DNA from: Larix kaempferi
Lineage: Eukaryota; Streptophyta; Pinopsida; Pinales; Pinaceae
Reading direction: 5' to 3'
Assembly: GCA_027924585.1 (NCBI GenBank)
Contig: BSBM01000150.1
Location: 18,458,001-18,522,000 of the forward strand
DNA length: 64,000 nt
In this document: in pieces, positions 1 to 11,280 of the stretch
Position numbering within the stretch: the stretch's first letter is position 1
Layout of the letters: each line of letters starts with the position of its first letter
Program-made: the position numbers and the translations under genes
The notes under the pieces: model-generated
What the model was told of the DNA's origin: nothing
Databases searched by the model: none
What the model saw: the letters and a program-made list of their open reading frames with translations, nothing else

Positions 1-592
1 CACCTCAAACTTGACATGTAATACCTCTAAATCATTACTTTGACTGAGGTGCTTTAAACATAAGAGAAATTTCCTTTAAGAAGGACATTTTGTTGTTTCA
101 TTTAAGGCCCCTTGTTTTCTTTTACCTTCCTCTATATTCAACTCCTCCCAGTATGTGCATTGATGTATGGGATACTATAGGACACTTATTTTTTCATGCA
201 TATCTCTCCGAAACATTGTTCTCCATCAAGGGAGTGCTCTATGCCTCTTACGCTAACATGGATCTCCATGGTAAAGACCAGAATTAGTGTATTTGGGCAC
301 TTCCAACCAATACCATTCAACTATCCAAGACTCCTTTCATCAAGAAGCATTTTTTTCGTGGATTCTGCAAACATGTTCCTCATAGACAATATCATAACAA
401 CAATAAGAGAAATGCCCCCGCTTGGCAAAAGAAACATATCCCAATAGAACGTTCCAACAACACCATAATTCGTCCACTTAAAAAACTGAATGGCATTGTC
501 CTATACTCCCTTGTACGTGTATTGATGTGTCAAATATTTTTGCAATTGATGAAGTAGAACCCATTTGACTTGTTGAAAACAAGCTACAAGAA
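1..592. other. No recognisable feature
   Basis: This stretch lies beyond the end of copia A1. Short open frames exist on both strands, but none shows a domain or motif I recognise, and none exceeds about 83 codons. It may be the target DNA into which copia A1 inserted, or an older decayed repeat. Confidence 0.5.
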
Positions 593-1238
593 TGTTAGTT
601 TTTCAGAATTTCAATCTAATCTAGGATCTTAACTGAGAGAATAACATGTACAACATATCATATCTACAGCATATCAATCATGGACACAATAATGCAAGCA
701 CACAAGAGACACAGAGTTTACATGGGGAAAATCATAAAGGTGAAAACCCCCAATAACTTCCTCAGAGATAGATAGAGCAATGATACAACCCAAGCATAAG
801 AGATAGACATCTCCTAGCAGTAGCTTCTCCTCCTCCACAAGTGTGCCACTCTCCAAAGACTGTGTGTGAGAATAGAATGATCAAATAGAGTGCCTCCCGC
901 ACTCTATTTATACTTGACTTGACTTGCTTAATAACCTTTACTAGGTCGGCCTTAACTTAACCACATAACATAATGCTAACTGGGCCGACCCCCAATAGGG
1001 TGGTCTAATAACCCTTTGACCCACATGACTTATACGGGGCCAACCCCAACAAGGTGGTCTAATAACCCATCAAGTATAAGTTACGACACTTACAATATAA
1101 ATGACGACACTTCTGTATAGAGGAATAATAACATCTCTATAGGAATACAACCACTTCTGTATAGAGGAATAATACCATCTCTATAGGAGTACAATATACA
1201 TATATGAAATACATTCCGAAGTTACATATACATCAACA
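593..1238 (-). repeat. 3' LTR of copia A1
   Basis: A 646-bp LTR on the minus strand, starting TGTTGATG at 1238 and ending CTAACA at 593. It aligns with the 606-bp LTRs of copia A2: both share GTAACTTC near the start, two copies of a GGTCGGCC-like block followed by an unstable GGGTTATTAGACC motif, and a TATA-like CTATTTATA (plus-strand spelling around 900) before the transcribed part. No TSD partner can be seen because the 5' end is missing. Confidence 0.85.
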
Positions 1239-1247
1239 CTCCCTCTT
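1239..1247 (-). other. Polypurine tract of copia A1
   Basis: The minus strand reads AAGAGGGAG directly before the LTR start TGTTGATG. This is the plus-strand priming site for reverse transcription. Copia A2 has AAGGGGGAG in the same place. Confidence 0.8.
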
Positions 1248-1805
1248 AACTAGGAAGGTATTTCTCGACACAGATCTGCTAGCACAAGTCTTCTTCTCTG
1301 GATCATCATCAGCGAATCATCATCCTCGTCACTGCTACTGCTATCTCAATCAATCTCTGAATCTACTCGTCATAGGAAGTTCTACAGAGCCAGTCCTTTT
1401 TCATACTGGATGTAGGCCCACCACCTGCAGGTCTTCATCATCATTGGCCATACTATGGAATCCTCAAGACTTATTACATGCGTCAACAAAACCTAGCAAG
1501 AGCATCCCAAGACTGATTACGAGCACACTGCTCAACCTATCGGATCTCCCAAGGAGCCATTACATATGATCAATCAAGACCTAGCAAGAGAATTTTCCAG
1601 ATCTCCCAGGGAGCTATTATATGCCAACGGCAAAACCTAGCAAGAGCATCTGCAAATCTCCCAGGGCGCTATTATATGCTTATCTGCACAACCTATCCAT
1701 GGCCACAGAGTATCACGAAGCACAACCCAGATGCACACACACAGCACTTACACTCACCGGCATGGGAGGACCAACCTACCACCATCCATGAAAGGCTCAC
1801 ATCAC
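1248..1805. other. Non-coding spacer of copia A1
   Basis: This lies between the polypurine tract and the 56-bp minisatellite. A short phrase around CTAGCAAGAGCATC plus a run of AGATCTCCCAGGGAGCTATTATATGC is repeated loosely three times between about 1490 and 1680. No open frame here looks real. Confidence 0.5.
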
Positions 1806-2324
1806 TTACATCAATGACCATGGGAGAACACATCTTCCACCATGTCGGAAAGGCTCTGCACTTACATCAACGCACATGGGAGAACACATCTACCACCATG
1901 TCGAAAAGGCTCTGCACTTACATCAACGCACATGGGAGAACACATCTACCACCATGTCGGAAAGGCTCTGCACTTACATCAACGCACATGAGAGAACACA
2001 TCTACCACCATGTCGGAAAGGCTCTGCACTTACATCAACGCACATGGGAGAACAAATCTACCACCATGTCGGAAAGGCTCTGCACTTACATCAACGCACA
2101 TGGAAGAACACATCTACCACCATGTCGGAAAGGCTCTACACTTACATCAACGCACATGGGAGAACACATCTACCACCATGTCGGAAAGGATTTGCACTTA
2201 CATCAACGCACATGGGAGAACACATCTACCACCATGTCGGAAAGGCTCTGCACTTACATCAACGCACATGGGGGAACACATCTACCACCATGTTAGAAAG
2301 GCACTGTGCATCTATGTCTTCGGA
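1806..2324. repeat. 56-bp minisatellite, nine units
   Basis: The phrase ATGGGAGAACACATCTACC recurs at 1820, 1876, 1932, 1988, 2044, 2100, 2156, 2212 and 2268, always 56 bp apart. Units differ by single bases. Because 56 is not a multiple of three, all frames stay open and give repetitive pseudo-proteins, which I do not annotate as genes. The array lies between RNase H and the 3' LTR of copia A1, the same place where copia A2 carries different minisatellites. Confidence 0.95.
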
Positions 2325-3126
2325 ACTCATCACGCATAATCCAACTAATTATGTAATGTATCCACCTGATACATATGATCATCCTTATCATCATCATATC
2401 ATCATCCTGATGCATATCATCTAGAGTATCATCCTGATACTCATCACTGCATCGTCCTGATGCATATCTGGAGCAACATCCTGAAGCTCGTCATCCATGA
2501 TCATCATGATCATACAATGCATCTACCTAATGCATACTAAGTATCTACCTGATACATATCATCATACATGATCCACCTGATCATATAATGTATCCACCTG
2601 ATACATACACAGATACATGATCCACCTGATCATACAATGTATCCACCTGATATATATCAACATACATGATCTACCTGATCATACAATCGTATCCACCTGA
2701 TACATATACAGATACATGGTCCAAGCATCCAACATGATGCATACATACATAAATGATCCAACTGATCATAACAAGCATCCAACATGATGCATATACAGAG
2801 TAGTAACTGGAGCATCATCCATGATCCTCCTGATCATCATAGCATCGTCCTCTTCAGATCATCTCATTGTCCACGAAGCACAGCCCAGATGCACATCATC
2901 CAGCACTTACACCGCCGACATGGGAGAACACATCTACCACCATTCGGGGAAGGCTCCAGCCTTTACGTTTTCACCATGGGAGAACACATCTACCACCATG
3001 TGAAAAAATGGCTTTAGCCCTTACATCTACACCATGTGAGAATGGCTCAGCAATTACATCACGACCATGGGAGAACACATCAACCATGTCAGAAAATCTC
3101 ATGTGCATCTGCATCTTTCGGACTCA
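2325..3126. repeat. Degenerate short repeats and outlying minisatellite units
   Basis: From about 2340 to 2860 the sequence is built from variants of TGATCATACAATGTATCCACC and related TGATACATA phrases, about 30-60 bp apart. Three diverged copies of the 56-bp unit reappear around 2920, 2978 and 3067. The region is non-coding. Confidence 0.75.
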
Positions 3127-4325
3127 TCACTTCCCTTTGGAAGGAACCTCGATCTGAAGTGCACCAAGCCTCTCTCTGAAGTACTCAAACTGCACTCTGG
3201 ACAACGGCTTGGTCAATACATCTACAACCTGCTCATCCGTCGCAACATGCTCTGCTTCGGCTGTACTCAGTGATGCGCAGGACTGCTTCCTACTAAACCA
3301 AGAGATCACACCTAATCCCATACTGAAGTAGCACCCAAAAGTGCTCTTCCTTTCTGCAGCACTGCCTGCCCAGTCCGAATCAACATAACCCTGTAGGTTA
3401 AACTTTTGATTCGCATCATACTTGAGCCCATAGTGAACCGTACCCTTCAGGTACCTCAAAATATCCTTTACAGCAACCAGGTGAACACCTATGGGATCTG
3501 TCAGGAACTGGCTCAATGTGTTCACCGCAAAGCAGATATCTGGTCTTATGTTCATCAGGTACATAGAGGACCAAATCATCTGACGATACATAGTGACATC
3601 AACCGGTTCAGATGAAGCATCACACGGAAGCTTCAGGTTCGATGCCATAGCCTCGCAATCCATCATCCCAAACATCTTCAGGATCTCTACTGTATACTTC
3701 CCTTGTCCAAGGAAGATCCCATCTACACTCTACCACACCTCCATACCAAGAAAGTAGTGCATCATACCCAAGTTCTTCATCTCGAACTCGGCAGCAAGCT
3801 TCTGCTGCGTGTCGACAATCAATCTACCCTCACCTGTAACAAACAGGTTATCTGCATACAAAAGTAGTATCACTGGATTTCCTTCCTCAACCTTGTAGTA
3901 AAGGTTGGAATCCGCTTTACTCTTGGTAAAGCCCAGACTGGATAGAAATTTGTCTATCCTACCATACCAATTTCTGCACATATATGACACCCTGTCATGT
4001 GTCTCAGAACCACGTGGCTACTCCACATACACTTCTTCTTCAACTACACCATTCAAGAAAGTTGTCTTGAAATTCATCTGGTGTATCTTCCACTTCATCA
4101 TTGCAGCCAGAGCAAGTACTGATCTAATGTAAGTGTATCTGGCTACAGGAACAAAAGTCTCTATGATACCACCTGCAGCATGCTTGATCTTGTATATCCT
4201 CTTGGAAGTCACTACAGACTCCCCATTAGGTCTTGGGACTGCATCCCAAACATATTCATGATCGACTGGTACTCCTTGATCATGGCATTCTTCCCAGATC
4301 CTAGGAACTTCAATATCTTTAATAT
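3127..4325 (-). pseudogene. Broken copia RT and RNase H (copia A1)
   Basis: These are three minus-strand pieces of copia pol. At 4018-4325 is the RT N-terminal part, with DHEYVWDAVPRP and then KTTFLNGVVEEEVYVE. At 3730-3990 is the RT palm and thumb. Its catalytic motif reads LLLYADNLFVTG, where functional copia elements have YVDD, so the second aspartate is lost. At 3127-3675 is RNase H, with DSDWAGS and STAEAEHVA. The RNase H then jumps to VVDVLTKPLSRV, a deletion of roughly 75 residues that removes the third acidic motif. Stops and frame changes separate the pieces. The gene is dead. Confidence 0.9.
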
Positions 4326-6290
4326 TTTCAATAGATAACTTTGTTGCTGAACAAATGTTGTAGTCATTCTTTTGTAGGTGATGGTATACGATCTTTCCTA
4401 CACAACAAGTTAAATTGCATGATTAGAAAACATCTCATAGTTTTCAGAACAAATTCTTACACATAAAGAAATATGTCATACAATCATGCAATTATCTTAG
4501 CCAATGCTTCAATACAACATTTATCCATATCCCGTAACTTTCTAGATGCCTTCCAATCTCTACTAGAACATTGTTAAGAGTGTGCACAACTCCCAACATG
4601 TTAGCAAAGAGGTTTCATTCTAGATAAGTAGCAATGGAATGTTCTACAGTGCCATAGGCCACTTACCCATGTATATTAGTAGTATACTGTTCATCAATGC
4701 AACTATTCTAATATGCATACTACACAACCTAATTCTAGGAACATCAGTATATACATTATTGAACAGTATTATTTAAACAATAAAATATGCAAGGAATGAT
4801 AATTCAAATACTTATCTTTGTTTGTTTGTTGGGTTGACTCCCTCTCAGTCTTTGCTTCTTTTCTGCAACTCCATTCTGATGTGGATTGTGAGAAGTGGTC
4901 AACTCCCTCTGAATACCTGCATCCTTGCATAAACTACTAGAGTGTGCTCCTTCTTGATCTTTGCTTCCTTGCAGGAACAACTGGAGTGTGCTCCGTCTTG
5001 ATCTTTGCTTCCTAGATTACCTATCCTTGAACTTATATCCATCCTTAATCACTATGCATGCTAATTAGTATGATCATTGTGTTATCCTCGAGGTCTCATA
5101 CATAATCACACATTCATTAGTATAATCTTAATACTATCAAAACACAATAATATTAAACATGTATAGTCATGATCATTTCAAACACAGATAATAAACATTA
5201 GTATTCAAGGTCTCAGGGAAGTCTTCTTTTACTCATGCATATTCTTATTTGATCATAGGACTCTTCTGGTTAGTTAAATCATTAATCAAGATAAGAGACA
5301 TAATATGCATAAACCCTTGATTACTTACATTTCTAACTTAATGAATAAACATAACCAATCATACCAAGTATACTTATATGAGGGATCCTAACACAAGGTA
5401 AGATTCTAACTTTATATAGGAAAAACATACCTGGATTACTATGTTAGCTAGTTATGTCTAACATACCCGCATGATGTCTGCTGGTTCTCTTCAATGACTT
5501 GTTCTAGTAACCTACATGTCTCATAAGTTAACCATTGTAGAACCAAGTTATACATACCTTGTAAGTAGATCTTCTATGTGATCCATGACAATGGATGAAT
5601 CTTTGTCTTCATGTCACCATGATCATATGTTCTTGAAGTAGAACATGATTTGTCTTTCTTGGTGTACCTTTTATGTTAGCGAACAACATAAACCTCATAC
5701 AACATCACAATGCATTAGTACAATCATAAGTGTCAAAACCTTAATCAATGAATATCTTCTATTAAGGTGATATGACAAGTCTAGTAATTAATCAAGATTG
5801 TACTAACCATAATGATATGAAGACAAACATATCATAAACTTAACCATGAACAGAATTCGAAACATACCTGTAAGCCATACCTGTCGAGATTGCTTGTAAT
5901 CTTCTTATGTAATGCCTTAGCCTCATCTCCCTCTGAAACAGGAACTTCTTTACTTATGCAGGTGACCAATCCATTCTTTTCTAGGATTAACCCAATCTAC
6001 TTGATTTGCAGAAATTGGATCTGGAGCTAGATTAGGGTTTGTTAGAGAAACCCTAAAAATTCAAACTTTGAATTTCAAACTTCTGAAAGGATAGAAAGAT
6101 GCGCCTCTCTGCGCTGGTCAAGCTGGTATATTCAGAATTTGAAAACTGCAAAGTTTCACCCCTCGAAATTGCCTTTTAGATTTCTGGATTCATTAGGGAG
6201 GAACCTAAATTAGGGTTTGAGTTTCCCGGAGCTTCACCCAACCAAAATATTTGATTCAAATCTCTAAGCTTCGATTTTTCTGAGGAATTT
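4326..6290 (-). other. Non-coding leader of copia A1 with candidate intron
   Basis: This is collinear with 25560-27370 of copia A2 in reverse complement; for example, the block around 5940-6110 matches 26030-26180. No open frame is conserved. On the minus strand a donor-like CGACAG/GTATGG (break at 5880) and an acceptor-like TTGTGTAG/GAAAG (break at 4398) sit exactly where A2 has CGACAG/GTATGA and GATTTGTAG/GAAAA. Both therefore could be an intron of about 1.1-1.5 kb in the 5' untranslated region. That is an inference. Confidence 0.6.
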
Positions 6291-6414
6291 TCCAACATTT
6301 CTCTCTTAGCATTCTCCTAATATGCAACATTTACACACATTGATGCTGAGTGGAAAACTCTCATATGAACTATCATAGTAGCTGCCACTAATTTGACCAA
6401 TCCATTCTACCATT
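6291..6414. other. Junction between copia A1 and copia B
   Basis: A short stretch that matches neither the copia A2 leader nor the copia B LTR. It marks where A1 is truncated, and I see no further feature in it. Confidence 0.4.
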
Positions 6415-7085
6415 TGTTGGGTTCTACTACCTATTACTGTGAGTATGCATAATGATTTTTATAGTTAAACATAAATTAAATAATGACAAAAAACACAGTC
6501 ACATAATACACATAAATTTATCTTAGAAAACCCTTTATAGGGAAAAACCAACAAAACAATGAGCATTACCACTCGTCTATTAAAAACACTCTTAACCGGT
6601 ATTTACAACAACAATTTACAAGATTGAAATAGCTCAAGCATGAATTCACTTACACTTATTTTCAACTCATACAAGTTCTCTCATAAGTGCTTAGTACATT
6701 TAGCATTTAACATTACATCATATTTATAGATGCAATACACACTAGCTCGTGATACCATAGTTAGTTATAGCTAACAGCTCCATTAATGGTGATACGTAAC
6801 TTCATAACAACTTGTAGTTATTATATTACAATCGACTTGACTAATTCTACCTTGGTTGACCACCAGTTGAGATCCTCATCATCCAAGTGTTCGTCAAATT
6901 CTTTCATGCTTTATGCTCATTGACTTCATGTTGACCAGTCATAGTTATTGACCTATCGACTATTCTAGTGGATCAATTTACCAGATTTCCATAGTCTTTT
7001 AACTTTAATTTCAATCAACTTGTTGACCAACCAACTATCGACTTTGGCAGCTGATTAACATGTGAATAATACAACCTTTCCAACA
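6415..7085 (-). repeat. 3' LTR of copia B
   Basis: A 671-bp LTR with ends TGTTGG and CCAACA, a perfect 6-bp terminal inverted repeat. On the minus strand it is directly preceded by a polypurine tract and the end of a copia pol, so it is the 3' LTR. Its far end contains TTTATAGGGAAAAACC (plus strand, near 6530). No second copy of this LTR is in the window. Confidence 0.8.
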
Positions 7086-7096
7086 TTCTCCCACTT
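7086..7096 (-). other. Polypurine tract of copia B
   Basis: The minus strand reads AAGTGGGAGAA immediately before the LTR start TGTTGGAAAGG. This is the usual arrangement for a copia plus-strand primer. Confidence 0.8.
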
Positions 7097-7700
7097 AATG
7101 TTTTCTCTACATAAATAGGAGATTCGAGAACTTCAGTTCACTTGACCGGGACTAACAGGACCATTGATTCCCTACACGAAGTAAACTTCTCGATGCTAAC
7201 ATAATTGGTTAGTGAACCTGTAGTATTGTTTACCGTGTCTACCTTTTCCAACAACACTTTTTGGTTCTCCACCATTTCTTTCACAAAATGGTATTATGCA
7301 TTAATATGATTTGTCTTTGAATTGTATGATGGGTTCTTTGCTAGGAATATTTCGCTTTGACTAGCACAATTCAACTTAACAACCTATTGTTTGGATCCAA
7401 TCTCTAAACACAATATATGCAACCAAACTACCTCTTTGCTTGCATGAGTGGCTTCCATGTATTCAGCCTTAGTAGTCGACAATGAAAAAAGATACTTTCT
7501 CCTACCCATCCAACTGAATTCCCCACCAAATGATCTGAAACATATCCATTGGTTGACCTTCTACAGTCGATATCTCCATCCCAATCGAAATCAACAAAAC
7601 GATGTACAATTATTATTTTATTACTTTCACATTTTCCTTGGTAGCAGATTGCATAATCCATTGTGCCAGGAAAATACCTAAAAAATATTTTAACAACAGT
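7097..7700 (-). pseudogene. Copia B RNase H, C-terminal pol remnant
   Basis: On the minus strand this encodes the end of copia pol. Recognisable pieces are RYFPGTMDYAICYQG, DFDWDGDIDCRRSTNGYV (the first acidic RNase H motif, normally DADWAGD), and further down NCASQSEIFLAKNPSY and HINAIPFCERN across frames. Several stops and frameshifts are present. It continues into the RT part at 9775 once the solo LTR at 7706-9769 is removed. The break falls between the residues STPRK and NWTVVKIFF. Confidence 0.85.
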
Positions 7701-7705
7701 CCAGT
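7701..7705. repeat. Target site duplication of solo LTR (left)
   Basis: CCAGT, repeated at 9770-9774 directly outside the other end of the inserted LTR. Confidence 0.85.
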
Positions 7706-9769
7706 TGTAATGTTCCCAATCAGAAATTAGGAATATTATCTCCAAGGTTCCAACTTTAATTATGTTGATTTTCAACTTTTTCCCAAACAGTTGCTTATGA
7801 AGACTTATGAGATTCTCTCGTTCAACAATAGTGGAGTATATGTATTTTTTTATGTCCATTTAAGGTGTGCATCTCATCAATTTTTTTAGATTCCACTAAG
7901 ACATGTCCCAAATCAGATCTGATATAAAATTGGAAGCTGGTAAAGAAACTAGGAACATTAGTTCAATTTTGGCCACACTAAACACGAGGTTCCCAACTCT
8001 TCCAAAACAATACCAGAGCAACTCAAATTCTACCAATATCAATTTAATGGACTCAAATATACTCAAATGAAACTTTCTGACCCACTGATATACTTTAGAT
8101 AACTTCCAAAGAAGTATGAAAGACACCCTCTCAAGACTAGTGAGAAACTAGCTCGATTCCCCCCACATTGGAATACTAGTTTTTCAACTTGACCCAAACA
8201 CTTCCCAATCAGCCCAAGTCTTCCCGAATAGATACAATTCAACCATGAAACTCCAAAATAAAATAAAAAATAACTTAATAACGGAATTTAGGGAGCTGAT
8301 ATGAAAATGTAATACACATTTCCTTAAGATTTCTTAACCATACTAGCAGATCTGCACATAAATCACCCATAAGCTTGAACATTGAACACCATATGATAAA
8401 AATATCTATAAATATTTATTATGAATGTATGGAGATAGTAAATATATTTATTAAAACAATATATGTCTCTTAAAAAAGCTCAAAATCCCAGAAATATAGA
8501 TATAGAAAAGTAGTGGTGTGCCCCTCCACCAGAAGAAATGCTCAATATAGTAGATTTAGAAAAATGATGATATCTCGGGCATACAGAAACCATTTTGAGT
8601 GAAAGAAAAATTGTTTTCCACTGTAAATTATTCTATGAATGCATTGGAATAGGTCTCACATCCAAGAAATTCTCAGAAGTATCGAAAACAAAACCTCCAT
8701 TTTGTCCCACCAACACCTGTCCAAGCTCTAAATGAATAGAAAGAAACTCCAAATGATAGGAATTCGAACCCACTACTGTATATGAACATATAAACTGCAA
8801 TAAATCTCTGTAGATAAATCTGAAAGTGATTTCTCCCCTCATTAATCAGCTGCAATGAAGCATAATGAAAAGATCTAGATGATCTCCTCCTCTCTACTAG
8901 CTTGGGTGGAATCTTTCACCACCGAAACTAGATCAATGGAAGGGAAGGTAAACAACCACCATGCAATGGAAAATCCAATCTCTCTAAGAGTGCAAAACAA
9001 CAACAATGATCCAAAATCTCTTTCACTTGTGTCTTCATCCCTTTTATAAATCTTCATGGAGCATTTACCCCTCATTCTAGAATTCTCTCACAAATATTTA
9101 ATAAAATATTAATAAATGTTATTTTTATGAGAGAATGACACATTGGGACCCGTTTAATTCTTGTCTAATGTTATTTGGCCAAACATTAACTCCATATACC
9201 TTGGAAATTCGAATTTTAGAGGCTTGGTTTGATTTTGGGGAAGTTACATTAGCATGTGGGCCCACCCTTCTTCTCTAGTGCCCTCCTTGACTAAATTTAG
9301 GACCTGCAACATGTCATAGGTTTTCATAAGTTTGCATAACTTGTCATAGGACCCGATTATTGTCATAAGTTGTCATATATGTCATAGGTTGTCATAGAAT
9401 CTGTCATTGACTAAAAATAGCCTTGTGACTCTTCACCTTCCCCATGGGAGTTACTTATCCTTCCAAATTCGAATTTGAGGTTGGTTCCATGTGTAAAGGA
9501 GGAATATTCCCTCATGTGGACCCCACATATCCACTTATGTGCCCCCAAGTCCAACTAGGACCCAATGCCACTTCATTTTGGAGCAATTAATGATTTTTCC
9601 ATAATTTATTGGCCTGTTTTCCACCATCAATTTTGAATTTTGAATTTCCATGAGAAACTATAGGCCTTGGGGTTAAATATTAGTATTTTAATTTATCCAC
9701 ATAACCCTTAGGAATTGGATAGGCCAACTTAATTGTTTATCTGAAAAATATTTAATTGGGGAGATTACA
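7706..9769 (-). mobile_element. Solo LTR, 2064 bp, inserted in copia B pol
   Basis: The insertion has ends TGTAAT and ATTACA and is flanked by the 5-bp duplication CCAGT. It splits a copia pol whose two halves rejoin at residue level. Inside there is no primer site, no polypurine tract followed by a second LTR, and no pol motif, so it reads as one long LTR left after recombination between two. The minus-strand direction rests on a TATA-like TTTATAAAAG (plus 9041-9050), about 725 bp into the LTR. Short open frames at 8633-9075 show nothing I recognise. The length suggests a Ty3/gypsy parent. Confidence 0.8.
9041..9050 (-). promoter_or_regulatory. TATA-like box in solo LTR
   Basis: The minus strand reads TTTATAAAAGGGATGAAG. 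This would put U3 at 9769-9050 and R-U5 from about 9015 to 7706. It is predicted from sequence only. Confidence 0.45.
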
Positions 9770-9774
9770 CCAGT
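9770..9774. repeat. Target site duplication of solo LTR (right)
   Basis: CCAGT, matching 7701-7705. Confidence 0.85.
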
Positions 9775-11280
9775 TCTATTTTCTAGGTGTCGACATTTAC
9801 CTGCTCAATACTCCCACTACATGGACAATATCGGGTTGAGTACAAACCATTGCATACATAAAACTATCTGGAATAGTAACATAGGGTACATGTGCCATGT
9901 AGTCTATCTCTTAATGTTCCTTAGGACATTGTTTATTAGATAATATAACTCCTACATGAATATGAACCTTAACCGGATTACACTCATGCATGTTAAAGCA
10001 TTTCAAAACTGTCTCAACCTTTTTACTTTGATTTAACGAGAGAATTATACTTGCTAAATCTTTTTGAATTTCCATTCCAAGAATGAAATAAGCTACACCG
10101 ATATCATTCATGACGAACTTGGAAGACAGCTGCAGTTTTACCTCCTTGATCAAATCCACGTTGTTTCCGACTAACAACATATCGTCAACATACAAAATCA
10201 CATATATAAAATGACCAAATTTCTTGCTATGCACACAATGATCATCTTGACTTCTCACAAAACCCAACTATTGGTTATACAAATAAAACTTATGGTGCCA
10301 CATCCTGGGTGATTGCTTTAGACCGTAAATGGAATTATTGAGCTTGCAAACTAGCTTCTTCTCCCCTTTTGCTATGAATCCTTCATGCTGCTTTATATAA
10401 ATTTATTCTTCAAGATAATCATGAAGAAATGTTGTCTTCATGTCCATTTTTTCTATTTCAAGATAAAATGTTGTAGTTAAATATATTAGTACTCTAATGG
10501 AATTTAACTTTGCAACATGAGTGAATGTCTCACCAAATTCGACTCACTCAACTTGGCAATATCCCTTTGCTACCATTCGAGCTTTGTACTCCTCAAATAG
10601 ACCTGCTGCATTCAACTTTTTCTTGTCCATTTGGTAATGTGACCAAATCACATGTTTCATTCTTTCGTAAGGACTTCATTTCTTCTTCCATGGCCTTTTT
10701 CCAGAGTTCACACTATGTTGATTCAATCGCTCCCTTTACTGACCTGGGATCCTCATGCAAAAAAAGTGGAAATATGGTGGACTATACCTTTCAAGTTATT
10801 TCTTTTCTCGACCATACCTCCTAACAATTGAAGTCTACAATTCCACCTCTTCATTGGATTCAGTTGAATCTTTCAAATCGCGACTTTCATCATTCTATTC
10901 AAACTCTATATCATTTTTGTTTCTTTTCTCTTTTATCCTCTTCAATCCTAAAATTACCTTCGGCTTCTCTGAAGATCAAATCTCTATTATAAATTTCCTT
11001 CTTTGTAACCAAATACCACATCTTATACCCTTTCACTCCATATTTTTACCCAATGAAGATGCAATTCTTAGACTTGTTGTCGAGTTTACTTATTTCTCCT
11101 TTGGGACATGCACAAAGGCATCACACCCAAAAATTCTGATATTTGAAAGAGAGGGGTTTTCTCCAACCATGCCTCATATGGAGTCTTTTCGACTAGATTC
11201 ATTGACAATGACCTACTCACCAAGTAACATGTTGTGTAGACTACCTCTTCCTATAATTCTTGTGCAATAACTGCACCACT
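9775..11280 (-). pseudogene. Copia B reverse transcriptase and integrase end
   Basis: This is the minus-strand continuation of the pol at 7097-7700. From 11270 to about 10980 there is the C-terminal end of integrase, with the phrase NIRIFGCDAFVHVPKEK and then KNCIFIG. At 10600-10700 the RT starts, with AMEEEMKSLRKNETCDLV. At 10270-10345 is IYGLKQSPRMWHHKFY. At 9911-10267 is an open 118-codon piece with the intact catalytic motif ILYVDDMLLVG and DIGVAYFILGMEIQ. At 9785-9905 is the region with MYAMVCTQPDIVHVV. Multiple stops and frame changes are present, so it is dead. Gag, protease and the integrase core are missing beyond 11280. Confidence 0.88.

Larger units (their letters stand above)
593..6290 (-). 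mobile_element. Ty1/copia retrotransposon A1, 5'-truncated
   Basis: Read on the minus strand, this is the 3' part of a copia element. In order it has a long non-coding leader (4326-6290), broken RT and RNase H (3127-4325), a repeat-rich spacer (1248-3126), a polypurine tract (1239-1247) and a 3' LTR (593-1238). The leader, RT/RNase H and LTR ends match copia A2 (24246-31355) by eye, so the two are one family. The 5' LTR and primer site are missing. The match to A2 stops near 6290, just before the LTR of copia B. Gag, protease and integrase are absent, as in A2. Confidence 0.85.

Noticed and set aside
1806-2324. CRISPR-like regular repeats
   Set aside because: Units are contiguous 56-bp tandem repeats with no unique spacers, and the context is a plant retrotransposon.
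1676-2424. Long overlapping plus-strand ORFs encoding repeated GEHIYHHV peptides
   Set aside because: They arise from a 56-bp tandem repeat that keeps three frames open. The peptide changes frame with each unit and there is no other sign of coding.
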